Assembly: GCA_016717115.1 (NCBI GenBank)
Contig: JADKGE010000007.1
Location: 62,001-126,000 of the forward strand
Origin: Actinomycetota bacterium
Lineage (GTDB): Bacteria > Actinomycetota > Actinomycetes > S36-B12
Direction: 5' to 3'
DNA: 64,000 bases
Each line of letters begins with the position of its first letter. Position 1 is the first letter of the stretch. The notes under the pieces are model-generated. The model worked only from the letters and a program-made list of their open reading frames with translations. It did no database searches and was not told where the DNA came from. The position numbers were made by a program, and so were the translations under genes. Positions 32,671 through 42,241 of this stretch are shown one piece after another.

Positions 32671-33870
32671 ATGCGCGGCACACTGGTTCGTCGGACCTGG
32701 GAGTACGACCCCGCCCGGTATGCGCCGCCCAGATTCCGGCGTGCCTGCCACTACGAGGCATTCATCCCGGATGACCTGTTTGGCTTCGATGAGCCGATCA
32801 CGGCGGATCTGGCGGGAGTGGTGTCCGATGCGGAGACAGCAGTCCATCGGCTGAATGCACAAGCTCGGCCCGGGTTGGCGCCTCTGGCCCGGCTGCTGCT
32901 GCGCACCGAGTCAATCGCGTCCTCGAAGGTGGAGGGCATGCAGGTCGACGCCCGCGATCTGGCGCGTGCCGAAGCGCGGCTGGAGTCGGGGGGCAAGGCC
33001 GGGTCCACGGCTGCGGAGATCTTGGCGAATATCGATGCGATGGATCTCGCCATCGACCACGCCACCGGCTCGAACGCTGTGACAGTCGACGACCTGGTGG
33101 GCATCCACGCCGCATTGATGGCCACGGCGCCGAACGGGCACGTCGCGGGCGTCGTGCGAACCGAGCAGAACTGGATCGGCGGGAACAACTACAACCCCTG
33201 CGGTGCCAGTTTCGTGGGACCGCCGCCGCAGGAGGTTCCCCGACTGCTCGAAGATCTGTGCCAGTCGATCAACGACGATGCACTGCCGCCGGTGATCCAG
33301 TCCGGCCTGGTGCACGCCCAGTTCGAGGTCATCCACCCGTTCCTGGACGGCAACGGACGCACTGGCCGCGCCCTGATCCATGTCGTCCTGCGCCGCCGCG
33401 GGCTGACTCCGATGTACGTACCACCGATCAGCGTCGTGCTCGCCGGACACAAGGACGCCTATATCGCGGGCCTCGACGCCTACGCGCGCGGGAACTCGGA
33501 AGCCTGGCTCACGACCTTCGCTGCAGCGACCGCGCAATCCGCGGGCATGGCCGCCGACTACCTCCGTCAGGTCACAGCCCTTCAGGACCGGTGGCGGGCC
33601 ATGCTGCGTGCGTCGTCCAATCCGCGTGCCGACTCCGTCGCGTGGGCACTGATCGACGTCATGCCCGCGCACCCGATGATCTCTGTCCCCATCGCAGTTA
33701 CCGCCACGGGGCGGACCAAGGCCGTCGTCAACGAGGCACTGGGCCACCTGGAGGCGGCGGGAGTCGTGATCCGCGCATCGCACGGACAACGCAACCGAAC
33801 CTGGGAAGCTGCCGGGTTGCTGGATCTACTCGCCGACCTGGAGGCCGGCGCATATGCACACGCCAAGTGA
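32671..33870 (+). CDS. Fic-domain protein (AMPylator) with N-terminal inhibitory helix
   Basis: The 399-residue protein has the Fic catalytic loop HPFLDGNGRTGR near residue 222, including the essential His. Upstream, SSKVEG matches the S/T-x-x-x-E-G/N inhibitory helix, making it a class II autoinhibited Fic. The C-terminal part has a winged-helix-like region (GRTKAVVNEALGHLEAAGVV). ATG 32671 is preceded by GGAGGG at good spacing, favoured over GTG 32650. It probably transfers AMP to a target protein. There is no separate antitoxin gene. Confidence 0.88.
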   Translation: MRGTLVRRTWEYDPARYAPPRFRRACHYEAFIPDDLFGFDEPITADLAGVVSDAETAVHRLNAQARPGLAPLARLLLRTESIASSKVEGMQVDARDLARAEARLESGGKAGSTAAEILANIDAMDLAIDHATGSNAVTVDDLVGIHAALMATAPNGHVAGVVRTEQNWIGGNNYNPCGASFVGPPPQEVPRLLEDLCQSINDDALPPVIQSGLVHAQFEVIHPFLDGNGRTGRALIHVVLRRRGLTPMYVPPISVVLAGHKDAYIAGLDAYARGNSEAWLTTFAAATAQSAGMAADYLRQVTALQDRWRAMLRASSNPRADSVAWALIDVMPAHPMISVPIAVTATGRTKAVVNEALGHLEAAGVVIRASHGQRNRTWEAAGLLDLLADLEAGAYAHAK

Positions 33871-34101
33871 CGGGACTTGAACCAGCCTTTGTCACCCCTC
33901 CTATGAGGGAAACCCGTTGCGGTGCAGGCATGTGTGCCTCTAAGCAAGAAGTCGTTCTGCTGACGCGGTCAGCACTCTATGCCAGGCCTCGGCGGGAGCG
34001 GGCAAGTTCGGCGATCGCCGAGGGTCGAATCCTCGCCCCGGAGGCGTGTGAGCCCAAATGGAAGCCGCATCGCCTCGAACTCGGACCGCTCGACGGCCTC
34101 G
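33871..34101. other. Intergenic stretch without recognised gene
   Basis: The interval holds two short tRNA T-arm-like strings (near 33870 on the minus strand and near 34022 on the plus strand), but neither folds into a tRNA. No ORF with ribosome site is evident. Confidence 0.5.
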
Positions 34102-34143
34102 ACGACGTCTCGCAGCACCCCTGAAGGTGCTGCGAGACGTCGT
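34102..34143. terminator. Terminator hairpin
   Basis: An 18-bp perfect stem (ACGACGTCTCGCAGCACC with its complement) around the loop CCTGAA lies just beyond the stop of the minus-strand lipoprotein gene. Confidence 0.75.
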
Positions 34144-34152
34144 GCCCGCATG

Positions 34153-34650
34153 TCAGCTGGCGCTGGGTGCGGGGGTGGCTGCCGCCGAGCCCACCGCAGC
34201 AGCGATCGCTGCCGTCAACGCGTCGATCGCACCCTGGGCATCAGCCACACGCGCCTGCGCATCGATGATCGCCTGGGCTTGCGCCTCCCCGACCGCGTCC
34301 TTGGCGGAGGCTGCCGCCGCCTGAGCGTCGGCCAGGGCCGTCTGAGCGGTGGTCACCTGCGCGGACACGGCATCCGCGGCCTCGGCCGCACTGGCCTCAG
34401 CCTCGGCGAGGTCCTCCGCCAGGGCGCTCACCTCGGCCTCGAGCTGCTGCATCTGCGCCGCCGGGTCGGCGATGATGACCCGGCCGATGATGGACTCCAG
34501 CCCCCGCACCTGCTCCTCGAGTGACGTCACGCGTGCGTCGAGTTCGGCCGTGGTGGCGTCGGAACTGCCGCTGTCCGAGCTGCAGGCCGCCAGTGCGGTC
34601 ACCGCCAGCAGTCCGGCGGCGACGAGGCTAAGTGGTCGAGTGACCTTCAT
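34153..34650 (-). CDS. Small lipoprotein with long coiled coil
   Basis: The 165-residue protein has a lipoprotein signal ending LAAC near residue 22. An Ala/Glu-rich heptad region follows (LDARVTSLEEQVRGLESII, then many ALADAQAAA-like repeats), giving an extended coiled coil similar to Lpp-like proteins. The C-terminus is PAPSAS-rich. The function is unknown; it may be a wall spacer or envelope-stress protein. It lies downstream of the SHOCT membrane gene on the same strand. Confidence 0.7.
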   Translation of the reverse strand: MKVTRPLSLVAAGLLAVTALAACSSDSGSSDATTAELDARVTSLEEQVRGLESIIGRVIIADPAAQMQQLEAEVSALAEDLAEAEASAAEAADAVSAQVTTAQTALADAQAAAASAKDAVGEAQAQAIIDAQARVADAQGAIDALTAAIAAAVGSAAATPAPSAS

Positions 34651-34696
34651 GGTGTCTCCTTGCTTCGCGTTGTGGGCTGAGTGTGGTGGTCGGCCG

Positions 34697-35092
34697 TCAG
34701 CCGACCAGGGCCTTGGACTTGAGGGCCTCGAACTCGGCCTGGGTGATCGTGCCGGCGTCCAGCAGCGCCTTGGCCGATGCGATCTGGTCGGTGGCTGACG
34801 AGCCCGTGCCGGCGGCCTGGCGGATGTAGGCGGCCTGGGCTGCCTGCATCTCGCTCCTCTTGGCTTGCTCACGTTCCGTCATGCCGTTGCCGCGGGCGAT
34901 CACGTAGACAAGCAGGCCGAGGAAGGGCAGGAAGATGATGAAGACGCTCCACCAGAACTTGCCCATGCCGCTGACCGACGTGTCGCTGAAGAGGTCGCCG
35001 AAGACGCGGAACATGACCATGAAGAAGGCGAAGACCAGCCAGATCCACAGCGTCCACAGGAGGATGTCCACGAAGTTGCTGCCGAACTGCAT
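34697..35092 (-). CDS. PLDc_N/SHOCT-domain membrane protein
   Basis: The 131-residue protein has two transmembrane helices (LLWTLWIWLVFAFFMVMFRV and WWSVFIIFLPFLGLLVYVIA) like the N-terminal domain of cardiolipin synthases. It ends in a SHOCT motif (KALLDAGTITQAEFEALKSK). Such small proteins often lie in stress operons. ATG 35092 is chosen; an in-frame start at 35131 lacks support. It precedes the coiled-coil lipoprotein. Confidence 0.8.
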   Translation of the reverse strand: MQFGSNFVDILLWTLWIWLVFAFFMVMFRVFGDLFSDTSVSGMGKFWWSVFIIFLPFLGLLVYVIARGNGMTEREQAKRSEMQAAQAAYIRQAAGTGSSATDQIASAKALLDAGTITQAEFEALKSKALVG

Positions 35093-35223
35093 CAGGGTTC
35101 CTTTCGATGGGGCGAGCGACCATTCGGTCACCCGTAGTGGTGGAGCTTCCGCCAGTCTGTGATCCAGCGCGCGGTCGGCGCATCACCCGTGGCGGATGAG
35201 TCAGCAGCCACCGGTGACCCCGC

Positions 35224-35664
35224 TCAGGCTCGATGTGCTTCAGAGTCGGAAGTGTCACTCCGTTCGCCCGCGTGTTCGAGATCGGCACCTCGGTCCAGGA
35301 GCCGAGTGAGCACCTCGCCCATGACGACGGGATCGATGAAGGAGTAACGACTCGACACGTGAATGGGTCCGATGTGGTCGGACAGCGTCGTCTCGACGAC
35401 CTCGCCTACCGGGCCTTCGACCGTGACCTCGTAATCCCGTTCGACATTCGGGTGGCGGGGTGGCCCGGTGGCCTCGTGCAGATCGAGCAGGTTCAGGCCC
35501 AGATCGTGAACCTGGCGCAGCAGGCCGTGCAGAGCGGCCTGGTCACGCACCTTGACCCGCAGCACCGTGCTTAGGCTGACCCGGTCCCACGCGTGGTCGA
35601 TGCCGGCAAGGTCCCCGGGGGCATGCCGCCCGGCCACCTGCAGGATGAAGCGCCGTCCTGCCAT
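35224..35664 (-). CDS. Hypothetical protein with ACT-like or ferredoxin-like region
   Basis: The 146-residue protein has SLSTVLRVKVRDQAALHGLL and an alternating beta-alpha pattern that could be an ACT-like fold, followed by YEVTVEGPVGEVVETTLSD. No family is recognised. GGAGG precedes ATG 35664. It is divergent from the LuxR gene across about 100 bases and upstream of the SHOCT gene on the same strand, so it may be regulated by that LuxR protein. Confidence 0.6.
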   Translation of the reverse strand: MAGRRFILQVAGRHAPGDLAGIDHAWDRVSLSTVLRVKVRDQAALHGLLRQVHDLGLNLLDLHEATGPPRHPNVERDYEVTVEGPVGEVVETTLSDHIGPIHVSSRYSFIDPVVMGEVLTRLLDRGADLEHAGERSDTSDSEAHRA

Positions 35665-35750
35665 GTGCACCTCCGGATCAGCCCGCTGGCTCGATCGTGG
35701 CCTGCCCTCACTGCCCGCGCACTACCCGCAACGGGTGGTTCTCGTCCGTC

Positions 35751-35756
35751 TACGAT
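35751..35756 (+). promoter_or_regulatory. -10 box giving a probable leaderless luxR transcript
   Basis: TACGAT ends six bases before GTG 35763, so transcription would start at the start codon itself, as in actinobacterial leaderless mRNAs. Confidence 0.55.
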
Positions 35757-35762
35757 CCTTGG

Positions 35763-38420
35763 GTGCCGACATCCGATGACCTGACTCCAGGGGCCCGGAT
35801 GTCGATTCCCCCGGCGCTGCCAGTTGAGGTCCGGCGCGCGGACGTCGAACAGGCCCTATCCGATGCGAGCCATCTGCCCCTGACGATCGTCACGGCCGGC
35901 CCCGGCTGGGGAAAGACCACGATTACCGCGAGCTGGGCACGGCGTGCCCGCGAGGACGGTCATGCCGTGGCATGGCTCGCCCTCAGGCCCGCCGACGACT
36001 CGCCTGCCTCCTTCTGGGGTGCGGTGCTCGCCGCCGTCAGAGCCTCCGGTGCAGTGCCCGACAGTCACCCCCTGCGCCTCCTGTCGGCGGCCGGTGGCAT
36101 GACCGACGAGGTGCTCCTCGCCGTCTTCCGTGGGCTTGACGCGTTGCCGGCGCCGACCCTGCTGGTGCTGGACGACTTCCACGTCATCACCAACGCGGAG
36201 GTGATGACGGCCCTGACCGACCTCGTGTCGCAGAGATCGAACGTGCACCTGGTCCTCCTCACGCGCATCGACCCGCCGATGCCGATGCATCGACTTCGCC
36301 TGGCCGGTGTGCTCGCTGAAGTAAGTGCCTCTGACCTAGCGTTCGATGGCGATGCCGTCCGCCGGCTGGCCGCCGGAGCTGAATCCCTCGAACTGTCGGA
36401 CAGCACCCTCAGCGAGGTGCTCGCCCGGACTGAGGGCTGGCCGGCTGGTGTCCGGCTCGCAACCATGTACCTGGCGCGGGGCGACGCGGAGCAGAGTCTG
36501 GAGGGCTTCGGCGGCACCGACCGGTCGGTGGCCGAGTACCTCGTGTCCGAGGTGCTCCAGCGGAACACGTCGGACGTCCGGGACTTCCTGCTTCGCACGA
36601 GCGTGGTGGAGGTGATCTCGGGGCCTCTCGCGGACGCGATCGTCGCGGGCGGAGAGGGGCACGCCCGGCTGGAGGCACTTGTCGAGGCGAACCAGTTCAT
36701 CACCTCCGTCAATCCCGAACGGACCGTGTTCCGCTACCACCCGATGCTGCGCGATCTCCTCCTGCACACGCTCCAGCACGACGATCCGGTGGGGTTTCGC
36801 GAGGCGAACAGAGCGGCCGCGACGTGGTACCTCGCTCACCGACACCCGGTGCGTGCGCTCGGTCATGCGGTTGCTGCAGAGGACTGGGACCTTGCCGCGC
36901 AGGCGTTCTTCGAGGCATCACCGTCGGTCGTAGGCGCGAGGGGAGTGGCCCTCCGTGACCACCTTCGTTCGGTCCCCTTCGCCTCCCTCGAGCCGTCTGC
37001 CGCACGGGAGCTCTGCGCGGCGGGGCTGGAGTTCTGCGAGGGCCACTTCTTCGCCATGGAGGGGCACGTCGAGGAGGTCCGGAAGATGCTCAGGGCCGGT
37101 GACCGGCTTCCGCCGGTGGCGCTGGCCTTCCTGGAGAACCTCGCGTGCGCAGCCGCACGTGCTCGGGGCGATGAGGACTCCGTGGCGACGGCTGCCGAGG
37201 CCGCCCTTGAGCAGGTGTCCCACGCGGCACCGGGACCGGCGACCGAGGGCAACCGACTGATCGCCACGACCCAGTACGCAGTGGCCCTGCTGCGCACCGG
37301 CGATGTTTCGGAGGCCCGTGCAAGGCTGACGGTGGTCGTGCGCGACACCCCCCAGGGCGACGTTGCACTCATGCTGCTCGGGGCACGATCTCACCTCGCC
37401 TGGTGCGACCTCGCCGACGGGAATCTCGAGTCGGCGATGGTGCAGGCACGTTCGGTGATCGACGATGTCGTCGTCCGCGGCTGGGGCTCGCAGTTGCAGC
37501 TGCGATACGCCTACCTTCCGCTTGCCATGGCCCAGATGCTGCGTGGTGAGTTCGACGTCGCCGATCGCACCGTGGTGGCCGGCCTGGCGGCGGATGTTAA
37601 CGGGGTGGAGGCGTGGTCCACGGTTGCACTGCACCTCGCGCACGCCTCTGTTGCCGTGTCCCGCCGCCGGCCGCGTGCCGCGTCGGCCGCCCTCGAGTCC
37701 GCACGGGCCGCCATGCGAGATCGTCCAGTGTCGCCCGCCCTTGCCGACACCCTGACGCGCGTGGCGGGCGAGGTCGCGATCCTGACTGGGGTCGAAGACG
37801 GCCCCCCAATCCTCGACGAGGGCGCGGGTGTCTCCTCGACGGGCTGGGCAACCCGGGCCAGGTTGGCGCTGTCACGAGGGGCACTGGACCTGGTCAGTGA
37901 GGCTGCCGACCGGGTTCCCAGGGCCCCGGAGTCGCAGCACTTCGACGACCTGCTGGCCGCGATCGAGGCCAGACTCTGTGAGTCCCTCGTGGCCGGGCAG
38001 CAGCGGCGAACGAGGCAGGCGACCGACTCCATGGGTGAGGCACTCGTTCTCGCGTCCCCCCAGCGCGTTCTCCGCCCCTTCCTCGTCGCAGGCTCGGACG
38101 ATGTCGCACGGATCCTCAGGTCCACGCCCGCTACGGGAGAGACGGTGAGTCTGCGTGACGCACTGCTCGGCAGGCTGGCCGACCATGGCGCGGGCCCGGT
38201 GCTCCCCGAGCCCGAGCCGCTGCTCGAGCCGCTCACCGAGCGCGAACTCGCTGTGCTAGCCGAACTACCGACTATGCGGACCAACGAGGAGATCGCCCGG
38301 GACTTCTACGTGTCGATCAACACCATCAAGTCGCACCTGACGCACCTGTATCGCAAGCTCGGTGTCGGCAATCGCCGTGAGGCCGTTCGCCGAGGGCGTG
38401 AACTCGGCCTGATCTCGTAG
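35763..38420 (+). CDS. MalT-like LuxR-family transcriptional activator
   Basis: The 885-residue protein is a large ATP-dependent STAND-type LuxR regulator. It has a Walker A (AGPGWGKTT, about residue 46), Walker B (LLVLDDFH), a long TPR-like helical sensor region, and a C-terminal LuxR HTH (LTERELAVLAELPTMRTNEE to the end). The start is GTG 35763 by the leaderless promoter argument; ATG 35799 is an alternative. It immediately precedes the ATPase-PPK2-MFS operon and likely activates it. Confidence 0.85.
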   Translation: MPTSDDLTPGARMSIPPALPVEVRRADVEQALSDASHLPLTIVTAGPGWGKTTITASWARRAREDGHAVAWLALRPADDSPASFWGAVLAAVRASGAVPDSHPLRLLSAAGGMTDEVLLAVFRGLDALPAPTLLVLDDFHVITNAEVMTALTDLVSQRSNVHLVLLTRIDPPMPMHRLRLAGVLAEVSASDLAFDGDAVRRLAAGAESLELSDSTLSEVLARTEGWPAGVRLATMYLARGDAEQSLEGFGGTDRSVAEYLVSEVLQRNTSDVRDFLLRTSVVEVISGPLADAIVAGGEGHARLEALVEANQFITSVNPERTVFRYHPMLRDLLLHTLQHDDPVGFREANRAAATWYLAHRHPVRALGHAVAAEDWDLAAQAFFEASPSVVGARGVALRDHLRSVPFASLEPSAARELCAAGLEFCEGHFFAMEGHVEEVRKMLRAGDRLPPVALAFLENLACAAARARGDEDSVATAAEAALEQVSHAAPGPATEGNRLIATTQYAVALLRTGDVSEARARLTVVVRDTPQGDVALMLLGARSHLAWCDLADGNLESAMVQARSVIDDVVVRGWGSQLQLRYAYLPLAMAQMLRGEFDVADRTVVAGLAADVNGVEAWSTVALHLAHASVAVSRRRPRAASAALESARAAMRDRPVSPALADTLTRVAGEVAILTGVEDGPPILDEGAGVSSTGWATRARLALSRGALDLVSEAADRVPRAPESQHFDDLLAAIEARLCESLVAGQQRRTRQATDSMGEALVLASPQRVLRPFLVAGSDDVARILRSTPATGETVSLRDALLGRLADHGAGPVLPEPEPLLEPLTERELAVLAELPTMRTNEEIARDFYVSINTIKSHLTHLYRKLGVGNRREAVRRGRELGLIS

Positions 38421-38518
38421 GACAGGCGGATCCTGCCCTCACCCCCGGCGGGTGATTCGGCCACGCGGGGCGACTGACTAGCGTGGGCTGGACGCGCGTA
38501 CTGACCTGAGGGAGTGCC

Positions 38519-41317
38519 ATGAGCGACACCACGGCTGTGCAGGCGACACCGGGAGCCCTGCCTCCGTTCGCGCAGCCTGCTGAGGACGTCATCGCCGGGC
38601 TCCAGTCGTCAGCGGACGTAGGACTGACCTCGGCTGAGGCGACGTCTCGGCTGGCGAAGTTCGGGCCGAACAGCATCAAGGGTGAGAAGCCACCGTCGGT
38701 GGTGTCCATCGCGCTGGGCCAGCTTCGGGACCCGATGAATCTCATGCTGGTGGCGGTCGCGATCGTCAGCCTGATCATCGGCGAGGTCTCGACCGCTGTA
38801 GTGGTGGCGCTCCTCGTGGTGCTCAACCTCACCCTGGGCACCCGCCAGGAGCTCACCGCCCGGGCCAGCGTCGACGCCCTGTCCAAGCTGCAGGTCCCGC
38901 AGAGCCGTGTCGTGCGGGACGGCCAGCTCGTTCTCATCCCGGCGGAGGACGTTGTCCCGGGCGACATCGTGCAGGTCGAAGCCGGAGATCTGGTTCCCGC
39001 CGACGGCCGCCTGATCCGGTCGGCGACCTGCGAGACGCAGGAGGCCGCGCTGACCGGGGAGAGCGCCCCGGTCGCCAAGGGGACCGCCATGCTGGACAGC
39101 GCCGACGCGGCCCTCGGCGATCGCACCTGCATGCTCTTCCAGAACACCTCCGTCACGCGCGGCACCGGCGTCATGGTGGTCACGGCCACCGGCATGCAGA
39201 CCCAGATGGGCCAGATCGCGAGCATGCTCACGTCGGTCAAGCGCACGCGGTCGCCGCTGCAGCAGGAGCTGGACAAGCTGACCTCGGTGATCGGCATCGT
39301 CGCCTGGACGGCCGTCGCGGTGATCGTCATCGTCGGCCTCTTCCGCGGGCTTCCGCTCTCCGACGTCCTCCTGCTCGGGGTTGCCATGGCGATCTCTGCG
39401 ATCCCCACCGGCATGCCCGCCTTCGTGTCCGCCCTGCTGTCGCAGGGGGCCAGGAAGCTGGCAGACGCGAAGGCAGTGGTCAAGAACCTGGCCGACGTCG
39501 AGACGCTCGGTGCCACCAGCGCCATCAACACCGACAAGACCGGCACGCTGACGATGAACCAGATGATGGTCTCGACCATCTACGCGAACGGGAACTGGTT
39601 CACGGTCGAGGGAGACGGCTACCGGAAGTCGGGCGCGATCCTGTCGGTGGCCGGTGTCCAAGTGCCCGACTTCACCCGCCTCGCCTACGGCCTCGCTCTG
39701 GACACCGACGCCACGGTCAGCGACAGCGGGGATGTCGTCGGTGACCCTACGGAGGCGGCCCTCGTGGTACTCGCCGCCAAGCTCGGCGTGGACGCCGAGG
39801 AGACGCGCCGTGCCTATCCGCGACTGGCCGAGGTGCCGTTCGACTCGGACTACAAGTTCATGGCCACGTTCCACCGGGCGCAGATCGACGGCGCCGAGCG
39901 GCTGTTCGCGCTAGTGAAGGGCGGGCCGGACGTCGTCCTCGCCCGTTGCACGGAGGCGGGCAGCCCGCTGGGCAACGCGCAGGTCCCCATGGATGAGGCA
40001 CGTGCCGACATCGAAGCCGCGAACGAGCGCCTGGCGGAGAAGGGCCTGCGCGTCCTCGCCTTCGCGGCTCGCCTGCTCGACGAGAGCGATCTCCCGGCCA
40101 TGCAGGCCGATCCGATGTCCTTCGTGCAGGGCCTGTCGTTCGCGGGCATGGTGGGGATCATCGATCCGCTGCGTGCTGAGGCCAAGGACGCTGTCGAGGT
40201 TGCGCTGCGGGCGGGTATCGACGTGCGGATGATCACCGGTGACCACGCCGTCACCGCCGCCGCGATCGGCGAGAGCCTGGGCCTGGGCCCGGGCGCCATC
40301 AGCGGTCCGGAGCTGCAGCAGCTCACCGATGACGAGCTGAAGGCCCGGCTGCCGGAGCTGCACGTGTTCGGCCGGGTGACGCCCGACGACAAGCTGCGAC
40401 TGGCGCGGGTGATGCAGGAGACGGGCCTCATCGTCGCCATGACGGGCGACGCTGTGAATGATGCGGCTGCGCTCAAGCAGGCGGACATCGGCGTGGCTAT
40501 GGGGTCCGGGAGCGAGGTGACCAAGCAGGCGGCCCGCATGATCCTGACCGACGACAACTTTGGGACGCTCGTGCATGCGGTGGAGCTCGGGCGCATCACC
40601 TACGACAAGATCGTGTCGTTCGTGCGGGTGCAGATGTCGCAGCTGCTGTCGCTCGTGCTGCTGTTCGTGGCTGCGACGGTCTTCAACGTGAACGAGGGCA
40701 TGGCGCTCACGCCGTCCATGGTCCTGTTCGTCGGCCTGCTCATCGTGATCTTCCCTGTCATCGTCGTGGCCCAGGATCCCGGGGCGCCGGACATCATGTC
40801 CCGTCCGCCGCGTGATCCCAAGGTGCCCCTGACGAACGCGGCCTCGGTGTGGCGATGGATCCTCTACGGGTCAGTCCGCTTCCTGCCGGCCTTCGCATGC
40901 CTGGTCTGGGGGCCGGATGCCCCCAGCCACGACGCTCCGAGCGCCTCGATGACGATGGCCTTCGCCGTCATCGCCCTGGGGGCTGTCTTCGGCGGCCTCG
41001 TCCTGCGCCGGGACCCGGTCAGCGGCCTGACCGCCCCGCTCCTCAAGGCCCTGGCCATCCTCTCGATCCCCGTCGTCCTCATCGTCCTTGCCACCGAGCT
41101 GCCGGTGCTCCAGCGGGCGTTCATGACGCAGTCGCTCACCGGTGGCCAGTGGCTGGTCGTCATCGGCCTGTCACTGATCGGCCCGATCGTCGTGGAGGTC
41201 GACAAGTGGATCCGTCGACGTCGGAGCCCGGCGGCGGCGCCCTCTGATGTGCGCGCGGCTGTCGAGCCGGCGCGCGCCCACCAGCCGACCACCCAGCACG
41301 CAACCACGGGGAAGTGA
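38519..41317 (+). CDS. P-type cation-transporting ATPase (P2-like)
   Basis: The 932-residue pump has the actuator TGES (about 180), the phosphorylation motif DKTGTLT (about 340), KGGPD in the nucleotide domain, MITGDH and the hinge TGDAVNDAAALKQADIG. In the fourth helix the usual IPEGLP is IPTGMP, so the acidic ion ligand is missing, and the ion carried cannot be taken as calcium. About ten helices are visible. GAGGGAG lies upstream of ATG 38519. It is the first gene of an operon with PPK2 and an MFS transporter. Confidence 0.88.
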   Translation: MSDTTAVQATPGALPPFAQPAEDVIAGLQSSADVGLTSAEATSRLAKFGPNSIKGEKPPSVVSIALGQLRDPMNLMLVAVAIVSLIIGEVSTAVVVALLVVLNLTLGTRQELTARASVDALSKLQVPQSRVVRDGQLVLIPAEDVVPGDIVQVEAGDLVPADGRLIRSATCETQEAALTGESAPVAKGTAMLDSADAALGDRTCMLFQNTSVTRGTGVMVVTATGMQTQMGQIASMLTSVKRTRSPLQQELDKLTSVIGIVAWTAVAVIVIVGLFRGLPLSDVLLLGVAMAISAIPTGMPAFVSALLSQGARKLADAKAVVKNLADVETLGATSAINTDKTGTLTMNQMMVSTIYANGNWFTVEGDGYRKSGAILSVAGVQVPDFTRLAYGLALDTDATVSDSGDVVGDPTEAALVVLAAKLGVDAEETRRAYPRLAEVPFDSDYKFMATFHRAQIDGAERLFALVKGGPDVVLARCTEAGSPLGNAQVPMDEARADIEAANERLAEKGLRVLAFAARLLDESDLPAMQADPMSFVQGLSFAGMVGIIDPLRAEAKDAVEVALRAGIDVRMITGDHAVTAAAIGESLGLGPGAISGPELQQLTDDELKARLPELHVFGRVTPDDKLRLARVMQETGLIVAMTGDAVNDAAALKQADIGVAMGSGSEVTKQAARMILTDDNFGTLVHAVELGRITYDKIVSFVRVQMSQLLSLVLLFVAATVFNVNEGMALTPSMVLFVGLLIVIFPVIVVAQDPGAPDIMSRPPRDPKVPLTNAASVWRWILYGSVRFLPAFACLVWGPDAPSHDAPSASMTMAFAVIALGAVFGGLVLRRDPVSGLTAPLLKALAILSIPVVLIVLATELPVLQRAFMTQSLTGGQWLVVIGLSLIGPIVVEVDKWIRRRRSPAAAPSDVRAAVEPARAHQPTTQHATTGK

Positions 41318-41322
41318 CAGGC

Positions 41323-42213
41323 ATGTCGAAGAAATCGAAGAAGTCCAAGCAGTCAAAGCAGTCGAGCAAGCCGAAGACGAAGCCCACGGGCAAGGCGACC
41401 GAGCAGGCCGTCGCCGTCGACGCGGATGTCGCGGCGCCCGCGAAGATGAAGGAGAAGGAGTACCAGAAGGCGCTGAAGCCGCTCCACGCCGAGCTCGTCG
41501 CCCTTCAGGACTGGGTGAAGTCGACGGGGGCCAAGGTGATCGTGGTCTTCGAGGGCCGCGACACTGCCGGGAAGGGCGGGGTCATCAAGGCGATCACCGA
41601 ACGGGTGAGCCCACGGGTGTTCCGCGTCGTCGCCCTCCCCGCACCGAACGAGCGCGAGAAGTCGCAGATGTACGTGCAGCGGTACATGGCGCACTTCCCG
41701 TCGGCGGGAGAGGTCGTGATCTTCGATCGCAGCTGGTACAACCGTGCCGGGGTCGAGAGGGTCATGGGCTTCTGCACCCAGGAGCAGACGGACCGCTTCC
41801 TCGCCATGACCCCGGGCGTGGAGAAGGCCATGGTCGACGCAGGGATCACCCTGATCAAGTACTGGCTCGACGTCAGCCCCGAGGAGCAGACCCGACGTCT
41901 GGAGAGTCGCGTCGACGACCCTCGCAAGACGTGGAAGCTCACCGACATGGACCTTAAGTCGTACACGCACTGGTACGACTACGGGCGGGCACGCGACGCG
42001 ATGCTCGAGGCCACCAGCACGCCGTGGGCGCCGTGGCACATCGCCATCACCGAGGACAAGAAGCGCGGGCGGCTCAACGTCATCACGCACCTGCTCAGCC
42101 AGATCCCGTACGAGCATCCGGCCGCGCGTGACGTGAAGCTGCCGAAACGGCAGGCGCGAGCCGGCTACGTCGAGCCTGATTTCGCGGCGCTGCACATCCC
42201 CGCCGCCTACTAG
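41323..42213 (+). CDS. ppk2: Polyphosphate kinase 2 (PPK2)
   Basis: The 296-residue protein has a lysine-rich N-terminus (KKSKKSKQSKQSS), then Walker A FEGRDTAGKGG near residue 77, the lid region and Walker B FDRSWYNRAGVERVMGF. It transfers phosphate between polyphosphate and nucleotides; the one-domain form usually makes ADP/ATP or GDP/GTP. ATG 41323 is preferred over the overlapping GTG 41314. It lies 5 bases after the ATPase stop and could regenerate ATP for it. Confidence 0.92.
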   Translation: MSKKSKKSKQSKQSSKPKTKPTGKATEQAVAVDADVAAPAKMKEKEYQKALKPLHAELVALQDWVKSTGAKVIVVFEGRDTAGKGGVIKAITERVSPRVFRVVALPAPNEREKSQMYVQRYMAHFPSAGEVVIFDRSWYNRAGVERVMGFCTQEQTDRFLAMTPGVEKAMVDAGITLIKYWLDVSPEEQTRRLESRVDDPRKTWKLTDMDLKSYTHWYDYGRARDAMLEATSTPWAPWHIAITEDKKRGRLNVITHLLSQIPYEHPAARDVKLPKRQARAGYVEPDFAALHIPAAY

Positions 42214-42241
42214 AAGGATCAGATCCGGAGAGGGAGGCGCC

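Noticed and set aside
33868..34060. tRNA-like T-arm strings (minus strand near 33870; CGAGG-GTCGAAT-CCTCG near 34022)
   Set aside because: Neither has matching acceptor, D-arm and anticodon stems, so no tRNA gene can be supported.
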